Shown in pieces: positions 15,652-24,671 of a stretch of DNA of 64,000 nucleotides. The translations under genes and the position numbers were made by a program. The stretch is from JACRLW01 sp046349595 (GTDB lineage Bacteria > Planctomycetota > UBA1135 > UBA2386). The notes under the pieces were generated by a model that was not told where the DNA came from, searched no databases, and saw nothing but the letters and a program-made list of their open reading frames with translations. The first letter of the stretch is position 1. Each line of letters begins with the position of its first letter. Location: contig JAXMCA010000002.1 in NCBI GenBank assembly GCA_046349595.1, positions 1,488,001-1,552,000 on the forward strand, given 5' to 3'.

Positions 15652-16631
15652 TGCGCATCGGCGCCCTGTTCCTCGTCGTCGCCGCGCTCGGTTGCGTGCA
15701 CGTCGAGGTCGCGACCGAGCCCGTCTCACGCCTCGATGGCCATGCCTGGCCTTCCGAGCGCCGCCTCGGCATCGAGTACGCGGATCGCGACGGCCGTCCG
15801 CTCTGCCTCGATCTCTGGATCCCCGAATGCCCCGGTCCTCATCCGGTGGTCGTGCTCTTCCACGGCGGGGGATGGAAGACCGGCGGTCGCGGCATCTTCG
15901 ACGCCTATGCCCTCGCCGACGCGCTCTCGCGCGAGGGCATCGCCGTGGCGAGCGCGTCGTACCGCCTCGTCGCGCAGGCGACCTGGCCTGCGCAGATCGA
16001 GGATGCGCGGCGTGCGATCCAGTTCGTGCGCGCCAACGCCGCGCGCTTCGGGCTCGATCCGGCGCGCATTGCGGCGATGGGTGCGAGTTCCGGCGGTCAC
16101 CTCGCCGCGTTGCTCGCCACGCAGGACGATCAAGCACAGCCGGGTTCCGCCGATCCGATCGCGCGCGAGAGCACACGGCCCGATTGCGTGGTCGCCTTCT
16201 CGGCGCCCTTCGATCTGCAGCCGCGCGATGACGAGGTCGCGACCACCTTGCAGATCACGCTGGTCTCCGAGTTCCTCGGCGTGGACAAGATCCAAGCGGT
16301 CGACGAGAAGCTCCGCCTCCTCCGCGAGCGCGGCCGCGACGCATCCCCGCTGTGTCAGGTGCGCCCCGGCGCACCGCCCTTCCTCCTGATCGACGGCAAG
16401 GTCGACACCATCGTGCCCCCGGTGCAGGGCGAGCGGATGGCGGCGGCGCTGCGCGACGCAGGCGTTCCCTGCGAGCGGATGCAGGTCGAGACTCCGTGGC
16501 ACTGCCGCTTCCTCCTCGCCGACCCGCGCGGCTGGACCAGCGAGCCTCCGCCCTTCTGGACCGCGGTGCGGGCATTCCTTCGCAGCCGTCTTCGCCTGGA
16601 CGCCGAAGCGAAGACCCCGCCCCTGCGATGA
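15651..16631 (+). CDS. Secreted alpha/beta-hydrolase lipoprotein (BD-FAE/carboxylesterase-like)
   Basis: This 326-residue lipoprotein has a short signal ending in the lipobox AALGC (cysteine 15). The fold is shown by the oxyanion motif HGGGW (about 63-67), the nucleophile elbow GASSGGHLA and, near the C-terminus, the acid/His region (DGKVDTIVPP, then TPWHCRF). It resembles BD-FAE-type esterases that remove acyl or feruloyl groups from polysaccharides; the true substrate cannot be read from sequence. The TGATG overlap with the upstream HAF-repeat gene indicates co-expression, perhaps in handling an extracellular substrate. Confidence 0.85.
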   Translation: MRIGALFLVVAALGCVHVEVATEPVSRLDGHAWPSERRLGIEYADRDGRPLCLDLWIPECPGPHPVVVLFHGGGWKTGGRGIFDAYALADALSREGIAVASASYRLVAQATWPAQIEDARRAIQFVRANAARFGLDPARIAAMGASSGGHLAALLATQDDQAQPGSADPIARESTRPDCVVAFSAPFDLQPRDDEVATTLQITLVSEFLGVDKIQAVDEKLRLLRERGRDASPLCQVRPGAPPFLLIDGKVDTIVPPVQGERMAAALRDAGVPCERMQVETPWHCRFLLADPRGWTSEPPPFWTAVRAFLRSRLRLDAEAKTPPLR

Positions 16632-16716
16632 ACTCGGGACAAGGTCGTCCGAAGCGCGAGCGTCCATGTGTCGATCGAAGTCCTAAGATCCGGCCCCTCG
16701 CACGCGCCCCGGTCCG

Positions 16717-19398
16717 TTGAAGTCGCCCGTCCTCGCTGTCCTCGTCGTCGTCGCCAGTCTCGCGGCTCTGGCCCTCGGGACCGTTGCGGTGTTCGGCGAC
16801 AGCCCGCAGGAACCCGCGACCTTCGAGCCCGTGGACACGGCGCCCGAGGTCGCGAGTGCACCCGGCGAGGAGGCCACCGCGATCATCGACGGCGAGTCGC
16901 CCCACACCGCCGCGGGGGACGGCTTCGACGAGCCCGAGCGCCACGAGGTGGGTTCAGCACCGGCACCGGGTTCCGCACCCACGACCGTCCGTGTGCGCGT
17001 GGTCGACGGGCAGACCAAGGCACCGGTGCCGCACGCCGAGGTGTTCTGGGCCGCGGTGAACAACCGCGCCGAGCGCGAGGGTCTCGGCGACATCCCGGTG
17101 ATCGGACGGCGCTTCTTCGGCGGCTCGAAGCACGTCGCGGTCGGGTTGATCGCGAAGGGTCAGCGGCGCACCACCGACGATGCCGGCGAGACCATCCTGC
17201 CGGCCGATTCGTGGCACGTCGTGGTCGCGGCGCGCACGCAGGGGCGCATCGGCTTCGGCGAGTACGAACGCGGACAGGGCGACGCGCTCGACGTCGCGCT
17301 GGTCGACGATGCCGGAGTGGCGATCAGGGTCGTCGACGAGAAGGGCGATCCACGCCCGGGGATCGCGGTGACCGTCACGCAGGGCAGCGCTCCGGACAAG
17401 GCCGCGCCGATCTGGACCGCAGACAGCGGCAGCGACGGCATCGCGCGCATGCCGTACTTCCGGCTGTGCGTGCAAGGCGGTCTCGGTGCACGTTTCCTCG
17501 CCGCGGCGCGCGTGCCGCTCGCGATCCCCGCGGTGAAGGAGTTCGGGGCCGAACCTCTGCCCGACGCCCCGATCGAACTGCGCGTGCCTGGCACCGGACG
17601 GATCGAGGTCACCATCGTCGATCGCCAGGGACTGCCGATCGAATCCGGCATGCGCGTGTGGACGCAGCTCAAGCGTGATCCCGCGGCGCTCGGACAGCTC
17701 CCGTTGCCGCGGATGTTCGACACGATCTTCGCGACCAAGGCGCGCGGTTCGGCGATCGCCGTGCTCGAACCCGTCGGACTCGATCTGGAGTTCGTGATCG
17801 GTGCGCGCTTCGACGAAGGCGGGCGGGCCGACCGCTTCAACGGTCCGTTGTTCCGGGGGCCGATCCGCGACGGCGAGACGGTGAAGGTGCAGCTCACGGC
17901 CCCGGAATGGCTCACGCTGCTGCGCGGGCGCATGATCGGTCCGAAGGGCGAGCCTTGGATCGATGCGCAGGTGCCCTCTCAGATCCGCGACGTCGCGCGC
18001 GTCTGGCACGACGCCGAGATCCACACCGATCACGAGGGACACTTCGAGATCGTCACGCGCGTCGAGGGCGACGTGGCGCCGCCTGCGTTGATGGAGATGA
18101 CCGAGGGCATGCCCGACGGCACGCGCCTCGTGGGCAAGACACCGGTGCCGGGCTTCGCCGCCGGTCAACGCATCGAACTCGGCGACGTCCAGATCCACGA
18201 GGTGCCGCCGCTGGTGTCGGGCGTGTGCGTGGACGAACGCGGTGTGCCGGTCCCCGGTGCGCGATTGCAGGTCCAGGTCTCGGTCGACGGCAAGCGCTTC
18301 AACGACGGCGGACTCGCGCGCGGCGGCAGCGACGACAAGGGCGAGTTCCGGCTCTACGGCATCCCACCGGTGGGCGAGATGAGGATCTTCGCGACGGCGG
18401 GCAAGCATCTGCCGGCCGTCGTCCCGTTGATCGCGACCGGTGCGCGCACCGAGGTGATGCTGATGCGCAGCGTCGATCTGCGGCTGCGCATCCGCGTCCC
18501 TTCCGGCGTGCCGCAGAAGGCGGTGCGCGTGGAGCTCCGTGCGGCGGACGGATCGACGCGCGAACTGGACCTGCAGATGCAGCGCCGCGGCGACGTGTTG
18601 GCCTTCGATGCCGACGACCTGCCGCGTGGGGTCTTCGACCTCGCCGTGCAGGTGCGCAACTTCCCGGGCGACCTGCGTGTGGTTCCTGGACTCGTGCTCG
18701 ATCCGGACTCCGATCCGGCACAACGTCGTGTCGACGTCGATCTCCGCGAGTCGTTGTTCCACTACCAGCTCCGCGCGGTCGGTCCGGCGGGTGATGTCGA
18801 TCCCGCGGTGCGCGGCGTGGTGCTCGCGCGCACGCTGAAGGCCGACGGCACGCTCGACTGGCAGGCCTTCCAGATCGCCAACGGTGTCGCCGACTTCGTC
18901 GCACCGCTGCGCTCGATCGAAGCGGTGATGATCCCGCAGGGTCGCGCGGAGGTTCAGGCCTGGCTGCAGCCGGGCGAGAACCGCCTGTTCACCACGCCGA
19001 TCTTCCCCTGCGAGCTGACCCTGCCGGGGATGCGTGCGCTGGCCGGCGGAGCCACGGTGCGCATCTCGCTGGTGCTGATGGCCGAGACCGGACTTCCGCA
19101 GGGCATCCGCGGAGTGGATCAGCACAGCGGTGGCACCTTCGGACTGGAGCGCGCGCTCACCGGCAAGAGCGGCGGCGGATGGCTCGGTGCCGACGATCAG
19201 GTGCAGGTGCCCGTCTCGCGCAACGGGCGCTATCAGGTCGTCGCGCGCGTGCAGGGGAGTGGTCGTGGCGGTCAGCAGTCGCGCGTGATCGGCGAGATCG
19301 ACGTGGTCGTCGACGGCGTCGCACCGACGCGGGTGTCGCTGCCCTTCGACCAGAAGAAGTTCGAGGAAGCGCTGAACGCGAGCCGCAAGCGCGGGTGA
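16717..19398 (+). CDS. Large exported protein with carboxypeptidase-regulatory-like repeats
   Basis: The only good start is TTG at 16717 (encoding MKSPVLAVLVVVASLAALALG), giving 893 residues. The N-terminal hydrophobic stretch is a signal anchor. An acidic, Pro/Ala/Glu-rich linker (about 30-88) follows. Several Ig-like modules come next, with the phrases VRVRVVDGQTKAPVPHAEV, IRVVDEKGDPRPGIAVTVTQ, GVCVDERGVPVPGARLQV and DDKGEFRLYGIPP, which are typical of carboxypeptidase regulatory-like (CarboxypepD_reg) beta-sandwiches. No catalytic domain is visible. It likely projects from the cell envelope as an adhesion or scaffold protein. It resembles the protein at 55075 in design, though not closely in sequence. 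Confidence 0.8.
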   Translation: MKSPVLAVLVVVASLAALALGTVAVFGDSPQEPATFEPVDTAPEVASAPGEEATAIIDGESPHTAAGDGFDEPERHEVGSAPAPGSAPTTVRVRVVDGQTKAPVPHAEVFWAAVNNRAEREGLGDIPVIGRRFFGGSKHVAVGLIAKGQRRTTDDAGETILPADSWHVVVAARTQGRIGFGEYERGQGDALDVALVDDAGVAIRVVDEKGDPRPGIAVTVTQGSAPDKAAPIWTADSGSDGIARMPYFRLCVQGGLGARFLAAARVPLAIPAVKEFGAEPLPDAPIELRVPGTGRIEVTIVDRQGLPIESGMRVWTQLKRDPAALGQLPLPRMFDTIFATKARGSAIAVLEPVGLDLEFVIGARFDEGGRADRFNGPLFRGPIRDGETVKVQLTAPEWLTLLRGRMIGPKGEPWIDAQVPSQIRDVARVWHDAEIHTDHEGHFEIVTRVEGDVAPPALMEMTEGMPDGTRLVGKTPVPGFAAGQRIELGDVQIHEVPPLVSGVCVDERGVPVPGARLQVQVSVDGKRFNDGGLARGGSDDKGEFRLYGIPPVGEMRIFATAGKHLPAVVPLIATGARTEVMLMRSVDLRLRIRVPSGVPQKAVRVELRAADGSTRELDLQMQRRGDVLAFDADDLPRGVFDLAVQVRNFPGDLRVVPGLVLDPDSDPAQRRVDVDLRESLFHYQLRAVGPAGDVDPAVRGVVLARTLKADGTLDWQAFQIANGVADFVAPLRSIEAVMIPQGRAEVQAWLQPGENRLFTTPIFPCELTLPGMRALAGGATVRISLVLMAETGLPQGIRGVDQHSGGTFGLERALTGKSGGGWLGADDQVQVPVSRNGRYQVVARVQGSGRGGQQSRVIGEIDVVVDGVAPTRVSLPFDQKKFEEALNASRKRG

Positions 19399-19453
19399 GG
19401 ACCCGGGTGGATCCGTGCTGGCGCGGTCCTCGAGCCGACCCCACACTTCCGCC

Positions 19454-21676
19454 GTGACCGACACCCAACCCGCGTTCGAACCCCTCGTCCGCGCCGACGA
19501 AGAGCAACCCGAGCTGACCTTCCGCGCGGTCCTGCTCGGCGCGATCCTCGGCATCGTCTTCGGCGCCGCGTCGACCTACCTCGCCCTGCGTGTCGGACTC
19601 ACGGTGTCCGCCTCGGTGCCGATCGCGGTGATCGCGATCGCGCTGTTGCGTCCACGGAACGGCAAGCGCGCGATCCTCGAGCACAACATCACGCAGACCA
19701 CGGGATCGGCGGGTGAATCGGTCGCCGCTGCCGTGGTGTTCTCCGTGCCCGCGATGATCTTCCTCGGCTTCCCGCTCGAGGTCGGTCTCACCACCCTGAT
19801 CGCCGCGACCGGCGGTGTGCTCGGCGTGCTGATGATGGTGCCCTTGCGCCGCTACCTGATCGTCAAGGAGCACGGCAAGCTGCGTTATCCGGAGGGCAAG
19901 GCCTGCGCGGAGATCCTGCGCGTCGGCGAGAAGGGCGGCACCTCGGCGACCAAGGTCTTCGTCGGCATGTTCGTCGGCGTGCTGTTCCAGGGCCTCAAGG
20001 CGGTGCTCGGTGGCGTGAAGGGCACGGTCGCCGTCACGCTCGACAAGCTGGTGCCGGATGCGATCAAGGCCAAGGCCGCCTACTTCGGCAAGACCGAGCT
20101 CGCCTGCGACTTCGATCCGGCGCTGCTCGGTGTCGGCTACATCATCGGCTACCGCACCTCGCTGATCATGGTCGCGGGCTCGCTGCTGTCGTCGATCATC
20201 CTGATCCCGATGATCTACACCTTCGGCAAGGAGCTGCCGACGGCGTTCGGGCTCGCCGCGAAGCCGATCAGCGAGATGGGCGCCGGCGACATCTGGAACA
20301 GCTACGTGCGCCACATCGGCGCGGGTGCGGTCGCCGCGGGCGGGATCTTCGCGCTGATCCGGGCGCTGCCCTCGATCGTGTCGGCGTTGACGGCCTCGGC
20401 GAAGGGGCTGTTCGCGCGTGGCGCTGCCGACGGTGGCCTGCGCACCGATCGCGACACGCCTCTGCCTGTTCTGTTGCTGGGTGCGGTCGGCCTCGTCGCC
20501 GTGGTCTGGCTCGTGCCGGTGTTCCAGGTCGACCTGCTCGGCGCGGTGATGATCCTGGTGTTCGGTTTCCTCTTCGCGGTCGTCAGTTCGCGCGTGACCG
20601 GCGAAGTCGGCTCCACCAGCAATCCGCTGTCGGGCATGACCATCGCCGTGCTGATGGGGACCTGCGGCATCTTCGTCTACAACGGCATGGGCGACGCGAA
20701 GTACGCGGTGCTGGTGCTGATGATCGGCGCGATCGTCTGCATCGCGATCAGCAACGCCGGCACCTGCTCGCAGGACCTGAAGACCGGTTTCCTGGTCGGG
20801 GCGACCCCGGTGCGACAACAGGGTGCCCTGGTGATCGGCGTGCTCGCCTCGGTGCTCGCGGTCGGTTGGACGGCCTATCTGCTCAACCGCAGCGAGACGC
20901 GTGAGACCGTGCTGGATAAGCCCTTCGCCGTCGCGCCCGCCCTGCTCGAAGGCAAGAGCCTGGTGGACCGGGTCGAGGATCGGCTCGTGACCACCGGCGA
21001 CGCGCAGGAGACCAAGGAGCCGAAGCGCTACCTGTTCGTGAAGCTGACGCGGCAGGATCTGCCGGCCGATGCGCAGGTCGGCGAAGGCACCTACCTGGTC
21101 GATCCGGAGTCGCACATGGCGATCTACGCGCGCCAGGACGGCATCGGCAGCGACCGTCTCAACGCGCCCCAGGCCAAGCTGATGGCGACCGTCATCGACG
21201 GCATCCTCGCGCAGCGTCTGCCGTGGGACCTGATCCTGATCGGCGTCGCGCTCGCGGTGTTCATCGAGCTGCTCGGCTTCCGTGCCCTGACCTTCGCGGT
21301 CGGCGTCTATCTGCCGCTGTCGAGCACCATGCCGGTGTTCCTCGGCGGTCTCGTCCGCAAGTTCGCCGATGCGCGCTACCGACGCGTGCCCGACGCGGAG
21401 GACGAACCGGAAGGCACCCTGTTCTCCTCCGGGCTGATCGCCGGCGCATCGATCCTCGGCATCCTCGCCGCGATGCAGTCCTTCATCCCGGGCTTCGACC
21501 GGGACATCGGCCTGCACCCGACGCTCGCGATCCTGCGCAACCTGCCCTTCGGCAGCAACGGCGCGTCGGTCGAGGGGCTCGGCGACATCGTCGGGCTCGC
21601 CGTCCTGCTGCTGGTCGCCCTGCTGATGTTCGTCGCGGCGAGGCCGAGCAAGAACGCGTTGCCGACGGTGGAGTGA
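19454..21676 (+). CDS. OPT-superfamily oligopeptide transporter
   Basis: From the GTG at 19454 (VTDTQPAFEP) the protein has 740 residues; a GTG at 19415 would add 13. It has about 14-16 membrane helices and OPT features: an N-terminal TFRAVLLGAILGIVFGAAS helix, the NITQTTGSAGES region, YPEGKACAEIL, and a C-terminal half ending in FVAARPSKN. A soluble insertion of about 100 residues (about 500-590) separates two groups of helices. The family imports small peptides or metal chelates across the inner membrane. The TGA overlaps the next ATG by one base, coupling it to the DUF4185-like lipoprotein. Confidence 0.9.
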   Translation: MTDTQPAFEPLVRADEEQPELTFRAVLLGAILGIVFGAASTYLALRVGLTVSASVPIAVIAIALLRPRNGKRAILEHNITQTTGSAGESVAAAVVFSVPAMIFLGFPLEVGLTTLIAATGGVLGVLMMVPLRRYLIVKEHGKLRYPEGKACAEILRVGEKGGTSATKVFVGMFVGVLFQGLKAVLGGVKGTVAVTLDKLVPDAIKAKAAYFGKTELACDFDPALLGVGYIIGYRTSLIMVAGSLLSSIILIPMIYTFGKELPTAFGLAAKPISEMGAGDIWNSYVRHIGAGAVAAGGIFALIRALPSIVSALTASAKGLFARGAADGGLRTDRDTPLPVLLLGAVGLVAVVWLVPVFQVDLLGAVMILVFGFLFAVVSSRVTGEVGSTSNPLSGMTIAVLMGTCGIFVYNGMGDAKYAVLVLMIGAIVCIAISNAGTCSQDLKTGFLVGATPVRQQGALVIGVLASVLAVGWTAYLLNRSETRETVLDKPFAVAPALLEGKSLVDRVEDRLVTTGDAQETKEPKRYLFVKLTRQDLPADAQVGEGTYLVDPESHMAIYARQDGIGSDRLNAPQAKLMATVIDGILAQRLPWDLILIGVALAVFIELLGFRALTFAVGVYLPLSSTMPVFLGGLVRKFADARYRRVPDAEDEPEGTLFSSGLIAGASILGILAAMQSFIPGFDRDIGLHPTLAILRNLPFGSNGASVEGLGDIVGLAVLLLVALLMFVAARPSKNALPTVE

Positions 21677-22767
21677 TGCGCGCGGCCGTGACATTCGCGG
21701 TTGCGACGGCGCTGGTCGCGTGCACGGCGCCGTCGCCGCGGAGCAACGTCGCGACGGCATGGCCCGAGGCCGAGGCACTGTTCCGCCAGGATCCACGCTG
21801 GCGCGGAGCCGACGGCGCCTACTCCGTCGATCTCGGCGGCGGGCGACGCCTCTGGCTGTTCGGCGACACCTTCGTCGCGCGACCGGGTGCGCACGGACGC
21901 AGCGGCTGCGCGATGCCGCGCAACACGATCGGCTTGCAGGAAGGCGCCGATCCGACCACCGCGCGCATGACCGTGGCCTGGCGCGGGAGTGCCGAGACAC
22001 CGACCGCGTGGTTTCCCGAGGACGGCAAGGTCTGGCACTGGCCGCTGTGCGGATTGCGCGTCGACGATTCCGTGATCGTGTTCTGCTCGAACGTGGAGAG
22101 CACCGGCGAGGACGGTCCCTTCGGTTTCCGCGGCGTCGGCTGGACCGCGTTCCGCGTGCGCGGCATCGGGGGTCCCCTCGATCGATGGAGCTGCGAGAAG
22201 CTCGCGACTCCGCCGGCGCGCTTCCCGGTCGCCGTCGGAACCGCGGTGATCGCCGATGGCGATTCCGTGATCGCCTATGGCGAGCACGAGCCCGGCAATC
22301 ACGACGTCTACGCGCTGCGCTGGTCGCGCGAGGACTTCGTCGCGGGACGTCTGCTCGAGCCGGAGTGGTTCGACTCCGGTGCGTGGCGCAAGGACGCCGA
22401 GGTCACGTCGGCGCCGAGACCGATCGTCGAAGGTGGTGCCCCGGAGTTCACCGTGCACCGCGCACCCGACGGACGCTTCGTGATGGTCCAGATCCTCGGC
22501 TTCCCCGCCGGCGAGGTCGCGGTGCGCGAGGCGCCCCGTCCCGAGGGACCGTGGAGCGAGGCGCGCATCCTGTTCCATCCGCCGGAGTGCGAGCGCGACG
22601 GCGTGTTCGTCTACGCCGGCAAGGCGCACGCCGGTCTGTGGGACGGCGGGCTGTGCGGCACCTACGCGACCAACGCCGCCGACTTCGGACGCGCGGTGCG
22701 CGACACCACGCTCTACTACCCGCGCTGCGTGCGGCTGCCGTGGTCGGTCTTGCTGGAGCCGCGCTGA
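21676..22767 (+). CDS. DUF4185-like five-bladed propeller lipoprotein
   Basis: The ATG at 21676 overlaps the transporter's stop (TGATG) and gives 363 residues. The signal ends in the lipobox ALVAC (cysteine 16). The phrase RRLWLFGDTFVARPG followed by RNTIGL is the hallmark of DUF4185 proteins, which have a glycosidase-like five-bladed propeller. Further blades show VVFCSNVE-like, AYGEHEPGNHDVYALR and FVMVQILGFPAGEVAVREA phrases. The DUF4185 group is linked to carbohydrate binding or cleavage, but no activity can be assigned here. It lies outside the membrane. Coupling to the peptide transporter suggests joint expression. The end is 6 bp from the convergent PQQ-propeller gene. Confidence 0.8.
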   Translation: MRAAVTFAVATALVACTAPSPRSNVATAWPEAEALFRQDPRWRGADGAYSVDLGGGRRLWLFGDTFVARPGAHGRSGCAMPRNTIGLQEGADPTTARMTVAWRGSAETPTAWFPEDGKVWHWPLCGLRVDDSVIVFCSNVESTGEDGPFGFRGVGWTAFRVRGIGGPLDRWSCEKLATPPARFPVAVGTAVIADGDSVIAYGEHEPGNHDVYALRWSREDFVAGRLLEPEWFDSGAWRKDAEVTSAPRPIVEGGAPEFTVHRAPDGRFVMVQILGFPAGEVAVREAPRPEGPWSEARILFHPPECERDGVFVYAGKAHAGLWDGGLCGTYATNAADFGRAVRDTTLYYPRCVRLPWSVLLEPR

Positions 22768-22773
22768 GCGCTG

Positions 22774-24489
22774 TCAGCGTCCCACGCAGATCAGTTCCTT
22801 CGCGGTGCGGAAGAACAGGCGAGGACCGTCGCTCGCGAGATTGCCCATCGCCCAGGTCTCGCCCAGGGGCCCGAGGTCGTTCACGGCGAGCAGCGCGTGC
22901 TCGTCGAGCACAGCGGCCTTCGCGTCGATCGCGTAGACCAGACCGAGCGTGGTCGTGAAGTAGATCACGTCGCCGATCGCGGTCGGGCTGGCCCAGAACG
23001 CCGGGATCTCCCAGCCGTCGGTGCGTGAGCGGTCCTCGTCGGCGATGTCGATGCCGCGGGAGTCCTCGGCCTTGGTCCGCTGCGCGGTGCCCCACACCAG
23101 CCGGTCGGGTTCGCCCTTGCTGCGCACCACGTTCACGGGCAGTTCCAGGTACTCGACCTTGCCGGTGACGACGTTCACGCGACCGAGGCAATGCGACGGA
23201 CCGGCCACGCCCCGCCGATCGGGTCGTGTGCGGTTCGGCGCGGCATTGCGACCGTGGGCCGTGCTGCACAGGAACCAGTGCCAGCCGTGCGTGACGATGT
23301 TCCCGTGCCACGCCGGATGCACGACCACGACGTCCTTCTGGGCGTCGAAGTGCATCCGCGGCGAGGGGTCGGCGTAGCCGCGCAGGTCGATGCCGAGCAG
23401 GGCTTCGTAGCGGCCGGTCGCCGCGTCGAAGCGGCGCAGGTCGACCGGATCGACGAGCGACTGACGTGCGATCTCATGGCCGTCGTGGGCATCGATCACG
23501 AGGTGGCTCTCGATCGGATCGTGCACGAACCAATAGGCACGACCCTGGTCCCAGTGCTGCACGTAGAGCGCCTGCCAGGTCGGTGCGTGGAGCGTGCCCG
23601 GTTTGGCCAGCGGATCGCCGTCGTGGTCGGTCGACGCGACGTAGCGCCACAGTGTCCGGCCCGCGTCGTCGCGCTCGAGATCGGTGAGACTCAGGCCGAC
23701 GGGCTCCTCGGGCACACCGTGCCAACCGCCTCGTCCGTGGAGCACCGCCGCGCGTCCCTCAGACGTCGTTCCGATCACCGGCGTGCAGTATGCGGTGGTG
23801 CCGTCCTCGGCGATCCATCGCGTCGCTCCGCTGTCGGCATCGAGTCCGTGCAGGAAGTTCCAGCCCTTCTTGGCGAGCGGGTCCTCGGCATCGCGCGGCT
23901 CGAGGTTCACCAGCGCGCCGCCGTGCACGAAGGGCTCGAACTGCTTGTTGAAGGGGAAGCCGTCGTCGATCGACCAGGGTCGCCAGGTGCGTCGCCACAC
24001 GACATGCCCCGCGAAATCACAGCAGGCGATTCCCCCGCTCGCATTGACGAAGAACACGTGCCTGCCGTCGGTGCAGGGCGTGGGTGACGAGGAATCCGAG
24101 TACGCGTACATGTTCGGCGACTCGACGACACCGGGCACGTCGACGCTCCACAGTTGCCTGCCGCTGCGTGCGTCGAAGCACAGGCCGACGATGTCCTTGG
24201 AGAAGCGTCGCGCCGGATGTTCTGCGGATCCCGGATCGAAGACGGCGAGCGTGGTGACGAACACGCGATCCTGCGCGACACAGATGCCGCTCTGCCCGGA
24301 CTCCGGCAGCGGAACGCGCCAGGCGATGTTCTCGTCGCGGACCACACTCCACTGTGCCGGCGCGCTGCGGTCGTCCGCGGTCCAGTGACCACGAGGACCA
24401 CCGGCGGCCGGCCAGCCGCGTGACGCCACCGAACAGGAAGCGAGGAGGGCGATCGTGCCGAGCAGGAGCGGTGCGAGGTTCGCGCGCAT
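22774..24489 (-). CDS. PQQ-like beta-propeller lipoprotein
   Basis: The ATG at 24489 (MRANLAPLLLGTIALLASCS) gives 571 residues with lipobox LLASC (cysteine 19). Blades of the PQQ/BamB type are visible: GRQLWSVDVPGVVESP, GHVVWRRTWRPW, DADSGATRWIAEDGTTAYCTPVI, NVVTGKVEYLE and GLVYAIDAKAAVL. These proteins bind PQQ only when they have dehydrogenase residues, which I do not see, so a scaffold or binding role is more likely. It is anchored to a membrane by its lipid. The gene converges on the DUF4185-like gene and is divergent from the hybrid kinase. Confidence 0.85.
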   Translation of the reverse strand: MRANLAPLLLGTIALLASCSVASRGWPAAGGPRGHWTADDRSAPAQWSVVRDENIAWRVPLPESGQSGICVAQDRVFVTTLAVFDPGSAEHPARRFSKDIVGLCFDARSGRQLWSVDVPGVVESPNMYAYSDSSSPTPCTDGRHVFFVNASGGIACCDFAGHVVWRRTWRPWSIDDGFPFNKQFEPFVHGGALVNLEPRDAEDPLAKKGWNFLHGLDADSGATRWIAEDGTTAYCTPVIGTTSEGRAAVLHGRGGWHGVPEEPVGLSLTDLERDDAGRTLWRYVASTDHDGDPLAKPGTLHAPTWQALYVQHWDQGRAYWFVHDPIESHLVIDAHDGHEIARQSLVDPVDLRRFDAATGRYEALLGIDLRGYADPSPRMHFDAQKDVVVVHPAWHGNIVTHGWHWFLCSTAHGRNAAPNRTRPDRRGVAGPSHCLGRVNVVTGKVEYLELPVNVVRSKGEPDRLVWGTAQRTKAEDSRGIDIADEDRSRTDGWEIPAFWASPTAIGDVIYFTTTLGLVYAIDAKAAVLDEHALLAVNDLGPLGETWAMGNLASDGPRLFFRTAKELICVGR

Positions 24490-24671
24490 CCGGCAGAGAC
24501 TAGCCGTGGATCGGCGGTTGCCCGCATCCCGTCGTCCCGATGGCATCGGCGTCGCGAACGCCCCGACCCTGTGCCGCTCGGATGCGATCAGCAAAGGGGC
24601 TCGAACTGTCGATGATTGCGACGCTGCGCGGCCCTCGTGTGGGAAAGGGGACCGCATGGCGATCGGTACCC

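Noticed and set aside
16954..22000. Long minus-strand open frames opposite the regulatory-like and OPT genes
   Set aside because: Low-complexity Arg/His/Asp/Gln-rich translations with no recognisable domain, antisense to well-supported genes.
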